Shown one piece after another: positions 1-8,727 of a DNA stretch of 64,000 nt (position 1 is the first letter of the stretch; every line of letters begins with the position of its first letter). The notes under the pieces were generated by a model. That model was not told the DNA's origin and made no database searches. It saw nothing but the letters and a program-made list of their open reading frames with translations. Both the position numbers and the translations under genes were made by a program. Origin of the DNA: Methylosinus sp. C49. GTDB taxonomy: Bacteria; Pseudomonadota; Alphaproteobacteria; Rhizobiales; Beijerinckiaceae. Where the stretch lies: assembly GCF_009936375.1 (NCBI RefSeq), contig NZ_AP022334.1:124001-188000 (forward strand), in the 5' to 3' direction.

Positions 1-309
1 GGCTATTATGATAGTGATGGCAATCAATTAGGTATCCACAGCGACAGCCACGGAAATCTTTTGGATCCTAATCCAAGCCAAAGCAAAGCAGCATTTGATC
101 TTGCCAACACCCTTTCTGATCTGAGAAACAGCGGTGGCCCTCAAGGCGATACGAGCCTGCAAAATGGCCGCAAGGTCACGGTGGATGATCTGGAAGCCTA
201 CCTAAAAGGTTATGCCGCCGCAAAAGCCTCAGGTCAGAGCGATGTCTACGTTCCTAATGCGGACGTTATCAAACAAGCAGAAAAGATGCTCACATCTGAA
301 CAGAGCTGA
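1..309 (+). CDS. C-terminal end of an unknown protein (5' end outside window)
   Basis: The frame is open from base 1 to a TGA at 307-309, about 102 residues, so this is the tail of a gene that starts upstream. The visible part is hydrophilic. It has a Gly/Asp/Asn-rich opening (YYDSDGNQLG), then a predicted helical stretch with an EAYLKGYAAAKASGQ segment. No domain is recognised. It lies 70 bp from the convergent end of the exporter permease gene. A secreted or peptide-like substrate of that exporter is possible, but only position suggests it. Confidence 0.6.
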   Translation, partial: GYYDSDGNQLGIHSDSHGNLLDPNPSQSKAAFDLANTLSDLRNSGGPQGDTSLQNGRKVTVDDLEAYLKGYAAAKASGQSDVYVPNADVIKQAEKMLTSEQS

Positions 310-378
310 GCCGGCTCGCGCGTAGCATAGGTGTCGCGCGGCAGCTCCCAGAATTATGTCTTTGGCGGCGGCTTTCAA

Positions 379-1560
379 TCACGCTGTTCGCAGGGCTGCT
401 ATGGGATCGAGCCGCGCAGCGCTATTAGCTGGATATAAGCCCGCCAAGAGCCCTACGGCCAACGCCATGCCGACAGCTAATGGCAAGGCGATGATAGACG
501 GCGCAAAGTCCCAATCCGAAAAAGCGGCATAACCATAGGCGGCGGCAGTGCCGAACAGTCCCCCGAGGAGCGCCCCGACGAGAGCCAACGCCATCGTCTC
601 CGCGAGAAACATCACGACGATGTTTTTCCGGCTTGCGCCCAAGGCGCGTCTGATGCCTATTTCCTGGCGACGCTCCAAAACGCTCATCAGCATGACGTTC
701 ATGACGCCGACGCCTCCAACCAGCAGAGAAATTCCTCCAATTGCGACGAGTACGCGCTGATAAATCGCAATCTGGCTGTCGATTTGCTCGATGAGTTCTT
801 GTGCGGACCGAACGACCACGGGACCGCCATGGATCTTGCTGGAGAAATGATGCGTGAGCAGTTCCCGACACCGAGCGTCGTCAACATCCGCACGGCGTCG
901 CGCTGCGATGTTTATGTCGAGGTCATGCCTGACTATTCGATCGGCCAACCCAAACGAGATTATAATCGCCCGGTTGAAGTCCAGGCCGGAGACGGTAAAC
1001 GGCGGTTGCGGTCCCAACTCGCCAACGACGGTCAGATAATTCTCAGCTGCGAACAGGTCGTCGCCAACCGACGGCTTGCGGCCCAGAATCCGCAAAAAAT
1101 CGTCCGCAATTCCTGCGCCGACGACCGCAAAATTTGCATGGCGGTCGAGATCCATGACAATTCTTCCCGCGACTGGTTCGATATGCAACAACTCGAAAAG
1201 ACGCTGATCGGCGACGATCAAAGTGACGCCCATTGCCTGCCGTCCGATGCGGAGCACCTCGCCCTTTTGAGCGAACGGAGCGGCCCCCTTGAGCCCCGAC
1301 TCTCGCCCGAGGACCTCGTCGGCATCGCCGACCGTCAGCATCGTCATGCCGCGACCATCTGAGGCCGGACTTATCGCGAGCAAATCCGGACCGAGAGCTT
1401 GAAACGACTTCAAAGCCTCGGAACGCGCGGTCGATCCGATATGAACCATCGCGATCACTGAGGCCACTCCAATCATGATACCGAGCAACGCCAACCCCGC
1501 CCTCACGCGAAGCGCGAGCAGGTTTGTGAAGGCTTCAATGAACAAAATGCCAATTAACAT
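379..1560 (-). CDS. MacB/FtsX-type ABC transporter permease
   Basis: A 393-residue inner-membrane permease. An N-terminal transmembrane helix is followed by a large periplasmic MacB-PCD-like domain. Three C-terminal helices form an FtsX domain (ISLLVGGVGVMNVMLMSVLE, then ERRQEIGIRRALGAS, then a LYPANSAARLDPIAALR end typical of MacB and LolC relatives). I place the start at the ATG at 1560 because it begins right at the first membrane helix; the frame stays open further upstream. The ATPase gene ends 11 bp before it, so the two are co-transcribed. The ATPase is a separate protein, unlike fused Escherichia coli MacB. Role (inferred): energised export of a peptide, siderophore or toxin through the TolC-like channel next door. 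Confidence 0.85.
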   Translation of the reverse strand: MLIGILFIEAFTNLLALRVRAGLALLGIMIGVASVIAMVHIGSTARSEALKSFQALGPDLLAISPASDGRGMTMLTVGDADEVLGRESGLKGAAPFAQKGEVLRIGRQAMGVTLIVADQRLFELLHIEPVAGRIVMDLDRHANFAVVGAGIADDFLRILGRKPSVGDDLFAAENYLTVVGELGPQPPFTVSGLDFNRAIIISFGLADRIVRHDLDINIAARRRADVDDARCRELLTHHFSSKIHGGPVVVRSAQELIEQIDSQIAIYQRVLVAIGGISLLVGGVGVMNVMLMSVLERRQEIGIRRALGASRKNIVVMFLAETMALALVGALLGGLFGTAAAYGYAAFSDWDFAPSIIALPLAVGMALAVGLLAGLYPANSAARLDPIAALRTA

Positions 1561-1570
1561 GGAGCTTTCT

Positions 1571-2236
1571 TCAAAAAACGATCTTCCCATCCAACATTGC
1601 GATCTGCCGTCCACAACGCGACGCGATTCCTAAGTCGTGGGTCACGATCACGGTCGTAACATTCAACTCTCGATTCAGGTCGGAGAAAAGGGAAAGCATT
1701 TCATCTGCGGTCCGAGAATCCAGATTCCCGGTCGGCTCGTCCGCGAGCAAAATCGACGGGCGCCCCACTATGGCACGGGCGATCGCGACGCGCTGTCGCT
1801 GGCCGCCTGATATTTCATCGGGCCGATGGCGAACGCGATTGGACAGTCCGACGCGATCGAGCGCCACCATCGCCTGGAGCCGGCTGTCGGCGCGCGAAAC
1901 GCCTCGATAGAGCAGGGGAAGCGCGACATTGTCGAGGATCGAGAGGCGGGGCAAGAGATGGAAAGACTGAAACACAAATCCAATTGTGAGATTTCGCAGG
2001 CGAGCCGCGGCTCCATCTTCCAGATTCGAAGTGTCGGCGCCTCCAATCTCGATTGTTCCAGCATCTGGTCTGTCCAGCAGGCCTGCGAGGTTCATGACTG
2101 TCGTCTTCCCTGACCCGGATGGTCCCGTCAAAGCGCAAAATTCCCCCTGCTCGACTGCCATGCTAACATTGTGGAGCACAGGCGTTTCTCCAAACGCCGT
2201 CTGGTAACTTTTAAAAACATTGACAAATCTCAACAT
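1571..2236 (-). CDS. ABC transporter ATP-binding subunit (MacB/LolD type)
   Basis: A 221-residue ATPase starting MLRFVNVFKS. It has Walker A GPSGSGKTT (about residues 38-46), Q-loop FQS (Q90), signature SGGQ (143-146), Walker B ILLADEP (162-168) and a switch histidine in IVTHD. Length and motifs fit the MacB/LolD/FtsE group that partners FtsX-like permeases. The frame is open for 74 more codons upstream, but those have no similarity to the family, so the internal ATG at 2236 is the likelier start. It is first in the two-gene operon with the permease and is divergent from the TolC-like gene, about 60 bp away. Confidence 0.88.
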   Translation of the reverse strand: MLRFVNVFKSYQTAFGETPVLHNVSMAVEQGEFCALTGPSGSGKTTVMNLAGLLDRPDAGTIEIGGADTSNLEDGAAARLRNLTIGFVFQSFHLLPRLSILDNVALPLLYRGVSRADSRLQAMVALDRVGLSNRVRHRPDEISGGQRQRVAIARAIVGRPSILLADEPTGNLDSRTADEMLSLFSDLNRELNVTTVIVTHDLGIASRCGRQIAMLDGKIVF

Positions 2237-2297
2237 CTCAAGTTGCTCCGTGACGCCCGATCCGGAACGCCGCTGACACATAGTAAACGAGGCCGCC

Positions 2298-3722
2298 GTG
2301 CTCCAACGACGCGTGACGTTATCAATTCTCTGCCTGGTTATGCATAGCGGATGGGCGTTTTTAGCGGAGGCCGCCAACGCGCCGCGCAAGGAAGCTGGAG
2401 AGCTGTCTATATCGCTCTCAGACGCCGTGTTCATTGCCTTACGGAACAACACCAGCATTCGCAGCGCCTACATCGATCGGGTTGCACAGCAGTTCGATTT
2501 GCGCGTCGCTGAAGATGTGTTCACGCCTCACGTTTCAATAAATGCTCAGGCTCTCCGTCAACGAACGGCGGGCACGCCGAAGGATTCCCTGAGCGCTGCG
2601 CCAGAAGTCACGGCTTTGACGCCTTTGGGCACGACCTTCGATTTTACATGGAACGGCGAGCTGACCAAGAGTCCAGGCCAGAGAACGCGGACCTCTGTCG
2701 GACAATTTTCCTTCAACCAGCCTCTGCTCAAGGGCGCTGGGATCGACGTGAACATGGCGCCGGTACGCACGGCTCGGCTGACGGAACAGAATAATATCCT
2801 GAATCTACAGGCCACCGTCTCTCAAACGATCGCGAATGTCGCCATAGCCTACAGATCCGTGATGCAGGCTGGCAAGGCCCTCGGCTTGGCGGAGGAGGCG
2901 GAAAAACGTGCGGCGACGCTGCTGGACAACAACAAAGCAATGGTCGCGGCCGGCCGCATGGCTCGGCTCGATCTGGTTCAGAATGAGGCCGATCTCGCCA
3001 ATCAACGCCTCGCCATATTGCAAGCGCAGCAGCAAGTGCGGACGGCCGAGTTGGCCTTGCTCACCCTTCTCAATTTGAATCTTCAAATGAGGATCCATCT
3101 CAAAGAGCGACTTGAAGCTCCAGCTCCTAATTTCTCAGTGGACAAGCTGCTCTCCATCGCCTTCGCACGGCGGCAGGACTATCTCATACAAAGCAACACC
3201 GTGGAAATGTCGCGATTGGGCGTCGTTGTCGCGGAGAACCAGCGTCTGTGGGATCTGTCGCTCTTCGGAAGCGCAACGACAGGAGTAGACAACGGCACGA
3301 AGGTGCAGGACCGGTCCATCGGCCTTCGGCTTTCCGGCCCCCTGAACGACTTGCACCCGGAACAAACCGCCGTTCATGCTTCGACTGGTTTGAAAAGCGC
3401 GGAGTTGCAACTCGAGGTCATCCATCAAGGAATCGAGCAGCAAGTCCGAACAACCATTGCGGCGGTCCAGCTCGGCTGGCGGCAGCTCGATGTCGCAAGA
3501 AAGGCGAAAGACTTGGCTTTGAGCGCTGTCGATATCGAAAAGCAGAAACTGGCGGCCGGGAAATCCACTGTGTTTCAAGTCCAATCCCTTGAGATGAACT
3601 ATCGAAACGCCCAAACTCAAACGCTCACCGCTGAGATTTCTTATCTCAATAGCCTGACTTCTTTGGACTTGGCTCTCGGAACGACGTGCGACACCTGGAA
3701 GATAAAAGTCACGGGGAACTGA
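2298..3722 (+). CDS. TolC-family outer-membrane efflux protein
   Basis: A 474-residue protein with an N-terminal signal peptide (MLQRRVTLSILCLVMHSGWA, followed by an AEAANA cleavage region). Long alpha-helical repeats contain the OEP-type segments LSDAVFIALRNN and, in the second repeat, DVARKAKDLALSAVDIEKQKL followed by GKSTVFQVQSLE. It would form the trimeric outer-membrane channel for the adjacent MacAB-like pump. The start is a GTG. The promoter region is shared with the divergent ATPase gene, and its stop lies 10 bp from the convergent end of the fusion-protein gene, so the pump genes form a tight cluster with mixed orientation. Confidence 0.87.
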   Translation: MLQRRVTLSILCLVMHSGWAFLAEAANAPRKEAGELSISLSDAVFIALRNNTSIRSAYIDRVAQQFDLRVAEDVFTPHVSINAQALRQRTAGTPKDSLSAAPEVTALTPLGTTFDFTWNGELTKSPGQRTRTSVGQFSFNQPLLKGAGIDVNMAPVRTARLTEQNNILNLQATVSQTIANVAIAYRSVMQAGKALGLAEEAEKRAATLLDNNKAMVAAGRMARLDLVQNEADLANQRLAILQAQQQVRTAELALLTLLNLNLQMRIHLKERLEAPAPNFSVDKLLSIAFARRQDYLIQSNTVEMSRLGVVVAENQRLWDLSLFGSATTGVDNGTKVQDRSIGLRLSGPLNDLHPEQTAVHASTGLKSAELQLEVIHQGIEQQVRTTIAAVQLGWRQLDVARKAKDLALSAVDIEKQKLAAGKSTVFQVQSLEMNYRNAQTQTLTAEISYLNSLTSLDLALGTTCDTWKIKVTGN

Positions 3723-3732
3723 AATACGCGGT

Positions 3733-5013
3733 CTATTTTTGCCAAACGATCACGTCGTCGGGTTTGACGCCGGACAACACCTCCACATAGCTGGTCGTTG
3801 TCGCCCCCAACGCCACCTCCTGGCGGCGCAACTGATCAGTGCCCGTGTCACGCACCAAGACGAACGCAGACCCGTGATCGCGGTTTATGGCGGCCAGAGG
3901 AACCAGTATCGCCACGTTGTCATCTCGAACCTCGATCATCATTTTCGCCGACATGCCCAATTTGATCGCTGCTTGTCGGCGTTCATCGTCAGCGACGAAA
4001 GTGACCCGAATTTCAAAATTCGGGGCCCTCCCGTTCGGATCCGTCGCGGCCTCGGCGCTAATCCCGCTGATACGCCCATGGATCGGGCTGCCCGGAAACG
4101 CTTCTCCGGTAATTTCAACGTCCGCGCCCAGACGAAGCGCGTTTACGTCGAGCTCGTCGACCTTTCCAGTCGCCACCAGGGTTGTCGTGTCCGCTATCGA
4201 AAAGAGCGGCTGTCCCTGGCTGACGCGAGCCCCGACCTCGATCGGCGTGACATTTCCGTTTTGGGATTGCGACTGCGCCGGCGGCCGGACGAGAATTCCG
4301 TCTCCCGGCGCTTTGACGACTTTTGCGGCAATCTGCGCCTGAAGTCTGCTGTATCTTTCGCGCGCGTTTTCCAATTCGAGCGTCGCAACGCGCCGAAACT
4401 TCTCACTGCCACGACTGAGCGTCGTCTCCAGGTCTTGCTTCAATCCTTCCAATGTCCCCTTCTGTTGATTACGCTGTTGCGCCAAACTTTCGTAATCGTT
4501 TCGCGGCACAATCCCTTTGTCAAAAAGCTTTTTGCTATCGGAAACCTGACGCTCTAAGCTCGCCAATTGGTCTTCGCCTATTTCCACGCTCCGCTTGGCG
4601 CGCACCACGTCTGGGCTGCTTTGCCAATTTTCCAACGAATTCGCGGCGACAGCGGCTTTGAGAACCGCCGCCTCGGCGTCGCGCAGTCTCGCCTCTGCCT
4701 CCGATACATCCAATTCCACCAAGGTGGAGCCGGCCACGACATAATCGCCGACCACCGCGGCTTGCCTTGCGATTACGCCCTCGACCGGAGCGATAATGGC
4801 GATCAACTTCCCTGCATGGATCGATCCCGCGACCGCCAACCTCGTGGTCAGGCGAGATTGATGAACGACAAATGTTTCCTCGTGAGAGAAAGACGCCAGA
4901 GCCTCTGTCTTTCTTTCGAAGAAAGTGTGATCGTAGCACAAGGCAATTACCAGCGGCGCGGCCATGGCAATAGGTAGATGTCGCATATATTTCCTATTAT
5001 ACAACAGGTTCAT
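3733..5013 (-). CDS. HlyD/MacA-type periplasmic membrane-fusion protein
   Basis: About 426 residues. A short basic N-terminus and membrane anchor (HLPIAMAAPLVIALC) are followed by a lipoyl-like half motif (IIAPVEGVIARQAAVVGDYVVAGSTLVELD). Next come a coiled-coil hairpin (DAEAAVLKAAVAANSLE to LENARERYSRLQAQIAAKV), the second lipoyl half (VKAPGDGILVRPP) and a beta-barrel region. I chose the ATG at 5013 because a good ribosome-binding site (GTGAGGAG) precedes it; an upstream ATG at 5061 would add 16 residues without a signal. It bridges the inner-membrane ABC complex and the TolC-like channel. A MacA role is inferred from the neighbours. Confidence 0.86.
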   Translation of the reverse strand: MNLLYNRKYMRHLPIAMAAPLVIALCYDHTFFERKTEALASFSHEETFVVHQSRLTTRLAVAGSIHAGKLIAIIAPVEGVIARQAAVVGDYVVAGSTLVELDVSEAEARLRDAEAAVLKAAVAANSLENWQSSPDVVRAKRSVEIGEDQLASLERQVSDSKKLFDKGIVPRNDYESLAQQRNQQKGTLEGLKQDLETTLSRGSEKFRRVATLELENARERYSRLQAQIAAKVVKAPGDGILVRPPAQSQSQNGNVTPIEVGARVSQGQPLFSIADTTTLVATGKVDELDVNALRLGADVEITGEAFPGSPIHGRISGISAEAATDPNGRAPNFEIRVTFVADDERRQAAIKLGMSAKMMIEVRDDNVAILVPLAAINRDHGSAFVLVRDTGTDQLRRQEVALGATTTSYVEVLSGVKPDDVIVWQK

Positions 5014-5202
5014 AAACTCCTCACGTAACAGATCACCCGTTTTGACATAATCGAGCTGCATTCCGAAGATTGTCTCGCATCATGTTACGCCTTCGCCATC
5101 GATCCCTCCAAGCCATTTTGGATGTAAGCGTGATCTAACGACCGCCTACCGAAACGCATCTGGAGTGGGTTAGGTGTCCGCCATTGAACAGGTGGACACC
5201 AA

Positions 5203-5676
5203 ATGTCGCCGGCGAAGGATGGCGGCGCACGGCGCACGTGGAGCCTCGAGGAACGGCAACGGCTTGTCGCGGAGGCGTTGGCGCCTGGGGCGGCTGTCGC
5301 TGCGGTCGCGCGGCGACATGGATTGAACGCCAATCTGATTTTCAAATGGGTGCGGCGTTCGCGGGAAGGCTGGCTGGATCGCCGACGCGGGCCGCCGAAG
5401 GAGACGGCGGCGGCGAGAATGTCGCCGGAACTGGCCGTGCAGACCTTCGTTCCCGTCGAGTTGCTGGAGTTGAAACTACGCCCGATGAGTCCTGCTCTGG
5501 CGCCGTCGTCGGCGCCGGTCGCGAAGATTGCCGCCACGCCGGCACGGGCGAGCCGCAAGAGCACGCGTTGCGGCGCCATGGAAGTCAGCCTGCCGAACGG
5601 TGCGCGCTTGTCGCTCGATGCAGACGTGGACACGGAAGCTCTGCGCCACGTGTCGTCTGCGCTGGGTGATCTTTGA
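5203..5676 (+). CDS. tnpA: IS66-family TnpA (accessory protein with helix-turn-helix)
   Basis: 157 residues. The Trp-Ser-Leu-Glu-Glu-Arg start and the helix-turn-helix VAAVARRHGLNANLIFKWVRR are typical of IS66 OrfA proteins. The gene overlaps the following tnpB by 4 bp (ATGA arrangement), as usual for IS66. The element is incomplete because tnpB is cut and no tnpC follows. The gene itself is open but unlikely to support transposition alone. Confidence 0.8.
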   Translation: MSPAKDGGARRTWSLEERQRLVAEALAPGAAVAAVARRHGLNANLIFKWVRRSREGWLDRRRGPPKETAAARMSPELAVQTFVPVELLELKLRPMSPALAPSSAPVAKIAATPARASRKSTRCGAMEVSLPNGARLSLDADVDTEALRHVSSALGDL

Positions 5677-5885
5677 TGGTTCAGTGTGCACCCGGCGTTA
5701 AGGTCTATCTGGCGCTGAAGCCGGTGGACACGCGGCGCGGCTTCGATGGACTCGCCGCTGATGTGGCGCAGGTTCTGCACAACGATCCTTATTCCGGCTC
5801 GGCCTTCGTGTTCCGCAGCAAGCGCGGCGACTACGTGAAGATATTGACCTGGGACGGGTCGGGCCTGTGTCTTTTCGCCAACTAC
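5673..5885 (+). pseudogene. tnpB: IS66-family TnpB, 3' end lost
   Basis: Starts like a normal IS66 TnpB (VKVYLALKPVDTRRGFDGLAADV, then VFRSKRGDYVKILTWDGSGLCLFA). Similarity stops at about base 5880, where the family would continue with a KRLE-type motif. The reading frame instead runs into unrelated sequence and then the P450 fragment. This marks a deletion or recombination junction. Confidence 0.75.
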
Positions 5886-5887
5886 CT

Positions 5888-6880
5888 AGTTTCATACTGC
5901 ATCTCCTTCAGCTGACCTCAAGCATCTTGATTCCGTTCTCTGGCGAGAAGGGCGCAAACGCAACGGCGTCGCTCGTAGAGCTCAAAGTCGGCGTCGATCC
6001 GGTCTATCTCGTTGCAGACCCGACAACGGCCAAAGCCGTGCTCAACACCGACGAGGCGGTCCTCGACAAGGGAAAGCTGATTTGGAAGCTGCGCGAGGTC
6101 ATCGGCCGTAGCATGCTCACGATCAACGGGCCGGAACACCGCCAGCGGCGTGAGGCGGTCCACCGCGAATTCGCTCAGGGTGTGGGCGGCCCCTACGTTC
6201 CGATCATGTGCAGCGTGATAACGGAATGGATCGCGGAAATGGTCCGCGCCGGTGAATTCGAGGCGCACAAGGCGACCGCCACCCTGGCGCTGCGCATCAT
6301 CGCCTCCCTCGTCTTCGGCAAGGGCGTTCTCACATCGGACGATGAACGCGCCATGACAGAAGCCGTCGCGCTCGCCGAGGACGACCTCGCCGCGAAAGTC
6401 TTTCAAGTGCTTCCTGATTTGCCCTGGAACTACGTTCGGAAGAAGCGCAAGCTGGCCGCCGCACGCGCGACGATGGCCGAGATCGTCGAGAAGACGCGGC
6501 GTCGGGCATCGGACGCCAGCCTCATCCGGACCTATGAGAGAATCGGCCTCGACGACGAAACGATGCGAGACGAAATCCTGCTCATGCTGCTCGCCGGTCA
6601 TCACACCAGCGGCATCGCGACGGCATGGACGCTCTATCACATCGCCATCGACTTGGCGATCGCCTCGCGGCTCGCCGAGGAGGCGAGGAAGGTCGTCACG
6701 GACACCGGCGAGCTGACCGCCTCATCGATCCGGCGCGCGCCCGTCAGCAAGGCGTTCGTTCAAGAGGTCGTCCGCCTCTATTCTTCGACCTATTACATGT
6801 CCCGGGAGACCAAATGTGAGCACGAAGTGGGCGGGGTCCGGCTTCGGCAGGGAACGTCGCTCGTGATTTCGCCGTGGCAG
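5888..6880 (+). pseudogene. Cytochrome P450, truncated at both ends
   Basis: An open frame of about 330 residues with clear P450 features. These are the C-helix region (TINGPEHRQRREAVHREF), the oxygen-binding I-helix (LLLAGHHTSGIATAW, an A-G-x-x-T motif) and the K-helix ExxR motif (QEVVRLYS). The N-terminal membrane or substrate region is replaced at the IS66 junction. The protein stops after GTSLVISPWQ, before the PERF region and the Cys heme-ligand loop. Without that cysteine it cannot bind haem as a P450, so it is non-functional. Confidence 0.82.
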
Positions 6881-7174
6881 GGTCCGACCGGAGACTTTCG
6901 ACATGCGTCGGATTGAGCGTCGCGATGCTCGAGCTTCAACTCCTGGCGCTGGAGTTCGCCGCGGCGCTCGAGGCGACGGTCACAACGCAGATCCCCGCGC
7001 CGCCGCCGAAGCCGGTGATCACTCTGGTGCCGCCGAGCATCGGGATGCGAGTGCGCCCGCGCGGTCTCCCGACCGCCGAACGAACGAACGCAGCATGACG
7101 AAGAAAGGATCGCGTGCCGATAAAAGGGGGCATGAGAAAGCGATTCTGAAACTGTGGGAGGCTTACCCACCTTT
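6881..7174. other. Junction sequence after the P450 relic, no supported gene
   Basis: About 290 bp. Only short frames exist here: a 57-codon frame from 6925 rich in Pro and Ala, and a 30-codon frame from 7095 beginning MTKKGSRADKRGHEKAILK that could be the start of a broken gene. Neither shows a family match, so I do not call a gene. Confidence 0.4.
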
Positions 7175-7519
7175 TCATCCGCAATAGCATCGCGCATAGC
7201 AGCGGCGCGGCTCCGAGGAATAGAAGTGACGGCCAGTCGACATCCGCGCCATTGCATCGTCCGCCTCGACCACAATCGAGGCCACGTAATAGAGCGTGGC
7301 CCCGACCTTCATCCGGGCATGCTCCCAATATACGCATCTCGGCAACGCACGATAGGCGTCCTGGCCTCCATCTTGGCCCGATGTCCAGACGGCGACTGGA
7401 TTGCGATGCCATGATAGCCATCCAACGATGGCGTCATCGGGAAAATAGGCAATGATTGCACCGCAATCAACTTTGACATTGACGGATCGAGCACGCGACG
7501 CATCCTTCGCCGGATGCAT
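7175..7519 (-). CDS. Small hypothetical protein
   Basis: 114 residues, mixed alpha/beta composition, no recognised domain. Its ATG overlaps the stop codon of the upstream gene (TAATG-type overlap at 7517-7521), which argues for translational coupling and therefore for a real gene. It contains a VKVDCGAIIAYFPDDAIVGW segment and several aromatic residues. The C-terminal Arg/Cys-rich end may be extraneous. Function unknown. Confidence 0.4.
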   Translation of the reverse strand: MHPAKDASRARSVNVKVDCGAIIAYFPDDAIVGWLSWHRNPVAVWTSGQDGGQDAYRALPRCVYWEHARMKVGATLYYVASIVVEADDAMARMSTGRHFYSSEPRRCYARCYCG

Positions 7520-7755
7520 TATTTTCTCGCCTTCGCGGCGGTCTTTCCAGCCTCGACAGCATGAGGAACAAAGCAGAAGCTCCGGCCACCCAAAGATCCT
7601 TGGTAGAGAGCTTGGCGGCTGTGGCGAAATAATCGAAATTGGACGGATGTGTTCGGCACCGCCAGCGTCAAAGACGTCTCGTCGACAGCAATGATGTCGA
7701 CTTCGAGCGCCTCTCCAGGGCGGTCTATGTCAGTGAGAGTTATTCGTCTTTCCAC
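7519..7755 (-). CDS. Small hypothetical protein (beta-rich)
   Basis: 78 residues. Strand-like alternating pattern (RRITLTDIDRPGEALEVDII, then ETSLTLAVPNTSVQFRLFR), with a basic tail. Such a pattern suggests a small beta-barrel or nucleic-acid-binding fold, but no family is recognised. It is the first gene of a likely two-gene unit with the next gene, by a stop/start overlap. Typical of small plasmid accessory genes. Confidence 0.5.
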   Translation of the reverse strand: MERRITLTDIDRPGEALEVDIIAVDETSLTLAVPNTSVQFRLFRHSRQALYQGSLGGRSFCFVPHAVEAGKTAAKARK

Positions 7756-7914
7756 GACGGGTGCTCCTGAAACAGATTCTTATGAAATGCGATCGACACC
7801 GTGCTGCTGTCGAGGAAACGTCGGCGCCTATATGCCGCGACGTGACGGTGAGGAGTCGGACATGGCGCAAACGCAATGCGTACGCCGTAGCCAGCGTACC
7901 GAGAACGCGATCGA

Positions 7915-8214
7915 CTAATTGTCCGTTCGCCGCATTCTCACGTTTTCCAATGCCTCTCGTATCATTTCGTCGACCGCGAAGCGGACATTGCTCTCGAGCG
8001 CGTCGAGACCGTCTCTGCCGATCAGATAGAGAGCGTCGTCGACGTGCGATTCGAGGAAGTAGCGGGAAATCATCGGCTGGTCGAAACCTGCGCCTCTCGA
8101 TCTCGCTCTGATGCTCGCCATCGCTGCGTCACGCAGCGCTCGAGCGAACTGCTCGCGCGTGCTCAACAAAATCGTCGCCAAAGAGACGGCGTGACCCAGA
8201 TGCTTCTCACGCAT
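7915..8214 (-). CDS. Hypothetical protein, helical
   Basis: 99 residues, mostly helical, with a basic middle (RALRDAAMASIRARSRGAG) and an acidic, hydrophobic C-terminal half (DALYLIGRDGLDALESNVRF). It transcribes away from the XRE regulator on the opposite strand, whose operator candidate lies about 90 bp from its start. It could therefore be controlled by that regulator. No family recognised. Confidence 0.5.
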   Translation of the reverse strand: MREKHLGHAVSLATILLSTREQFARALRDAAMASIRARSRGAGFDQPMISRYFLESHVDDALYLIGRDGLDALESNVRFAVDEMIREALENVRMRRTDN

Positions 8215-8297
8215 ATTCGGACTCTCGGTCGTTTACGGACTCGCCCCCTCTGCCGCGCCGGCGATTCGCGTCCTCGAACCAGCGGCTACCGTTTGTA

Positions 8298-8331
8298 GAG
8301 TATACTCCGTAGATAAATACTCTTCAAGCTG
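8298..8331. promoter_or_regulatory. Palindromic operator candidate upstream of the XRE gene
   Basis: A perfect 10-bp palindrome GAGTATACTC (8298-8307) is followed 10 bp later by a related half-site AATACTCTTC. Both sit 15-45 bp upstream of the XRE start codon, in an AT-rich patch inside otherwise GC-rich DNA. This is where XRE repressors commonly bind for self-repression. The assignment is by position and symmetry only. Confidence 0.4.
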
Positions 8332-8344
8332 GCTGGTTCTCGTC

Positions 8345-8698
8345 ATGGAAATGCGAGAGACGCTGGCGCGCAATCTGAGGAAATATCGACGGGCGCAACG
8401 CCTGTCGCAGGAGGAGCTCGGCCATCGGGCAGAGCTCGACCGCACCTATATCAGCTCGATCGAACGCTGCGTCTATGCGGCGACGGTCGACGTCGTCGGC
8501 CGCCTCGCCGACGCGCTCGGAATCCCGGCGCTCGAGCTTCTGAGGCCGGGGAACGAAAGCGCGGAGACGAAATCGTCGTCGACGACATCGGCGGAAAGCG
8601 CGAGCACGAAGGCGCAGGCCAAGAAAGGCGCAAAGCCCTCTCGGAAAAGCGAGGAGCCCGTGCAAAGGCGGGCGACTCGAAAAAAGCCGGGTCCATAG
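8345..8698 (+). CDS. XRE-family transcriptional regulator
   Basis: 117 residues. An N-terminal HTH_3 domain (about residues 5-60: LARNLRKYRRAQRLSQEELG, then ELDRTYISSIER) is the classic Cro/C1 fold. A Ser/Thr/Lys-rich low-complexity tail ends in RRATRKKPGP. It probably binds the palindrome just upstream. On plasmids such proteins often control their own or neighbouring maintenance genes; the target here is not shown by sequence. Confidence 0.85.
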   Translation: MEMRETLARNLRKYRRAQRLSQEELGHRAELDRTYISSIERCVYAATVDVVGRLADALGIPALELLRPGNESAETKSSSTTSAESASTKAQAKKGAKPSRKSEEPVQRRATRKKPGP

Positions 8699-8727
8699 CC
8701 GAGCGGCCATGGACCCGAGCACGAGGA

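Noticed and set aside
7175-7755. Toxin-antitoxin pair suggested by two small overlapping genes
   Set aside because: Overlap and size fit, but neither protein shows a known toxin or antitoxin motif.
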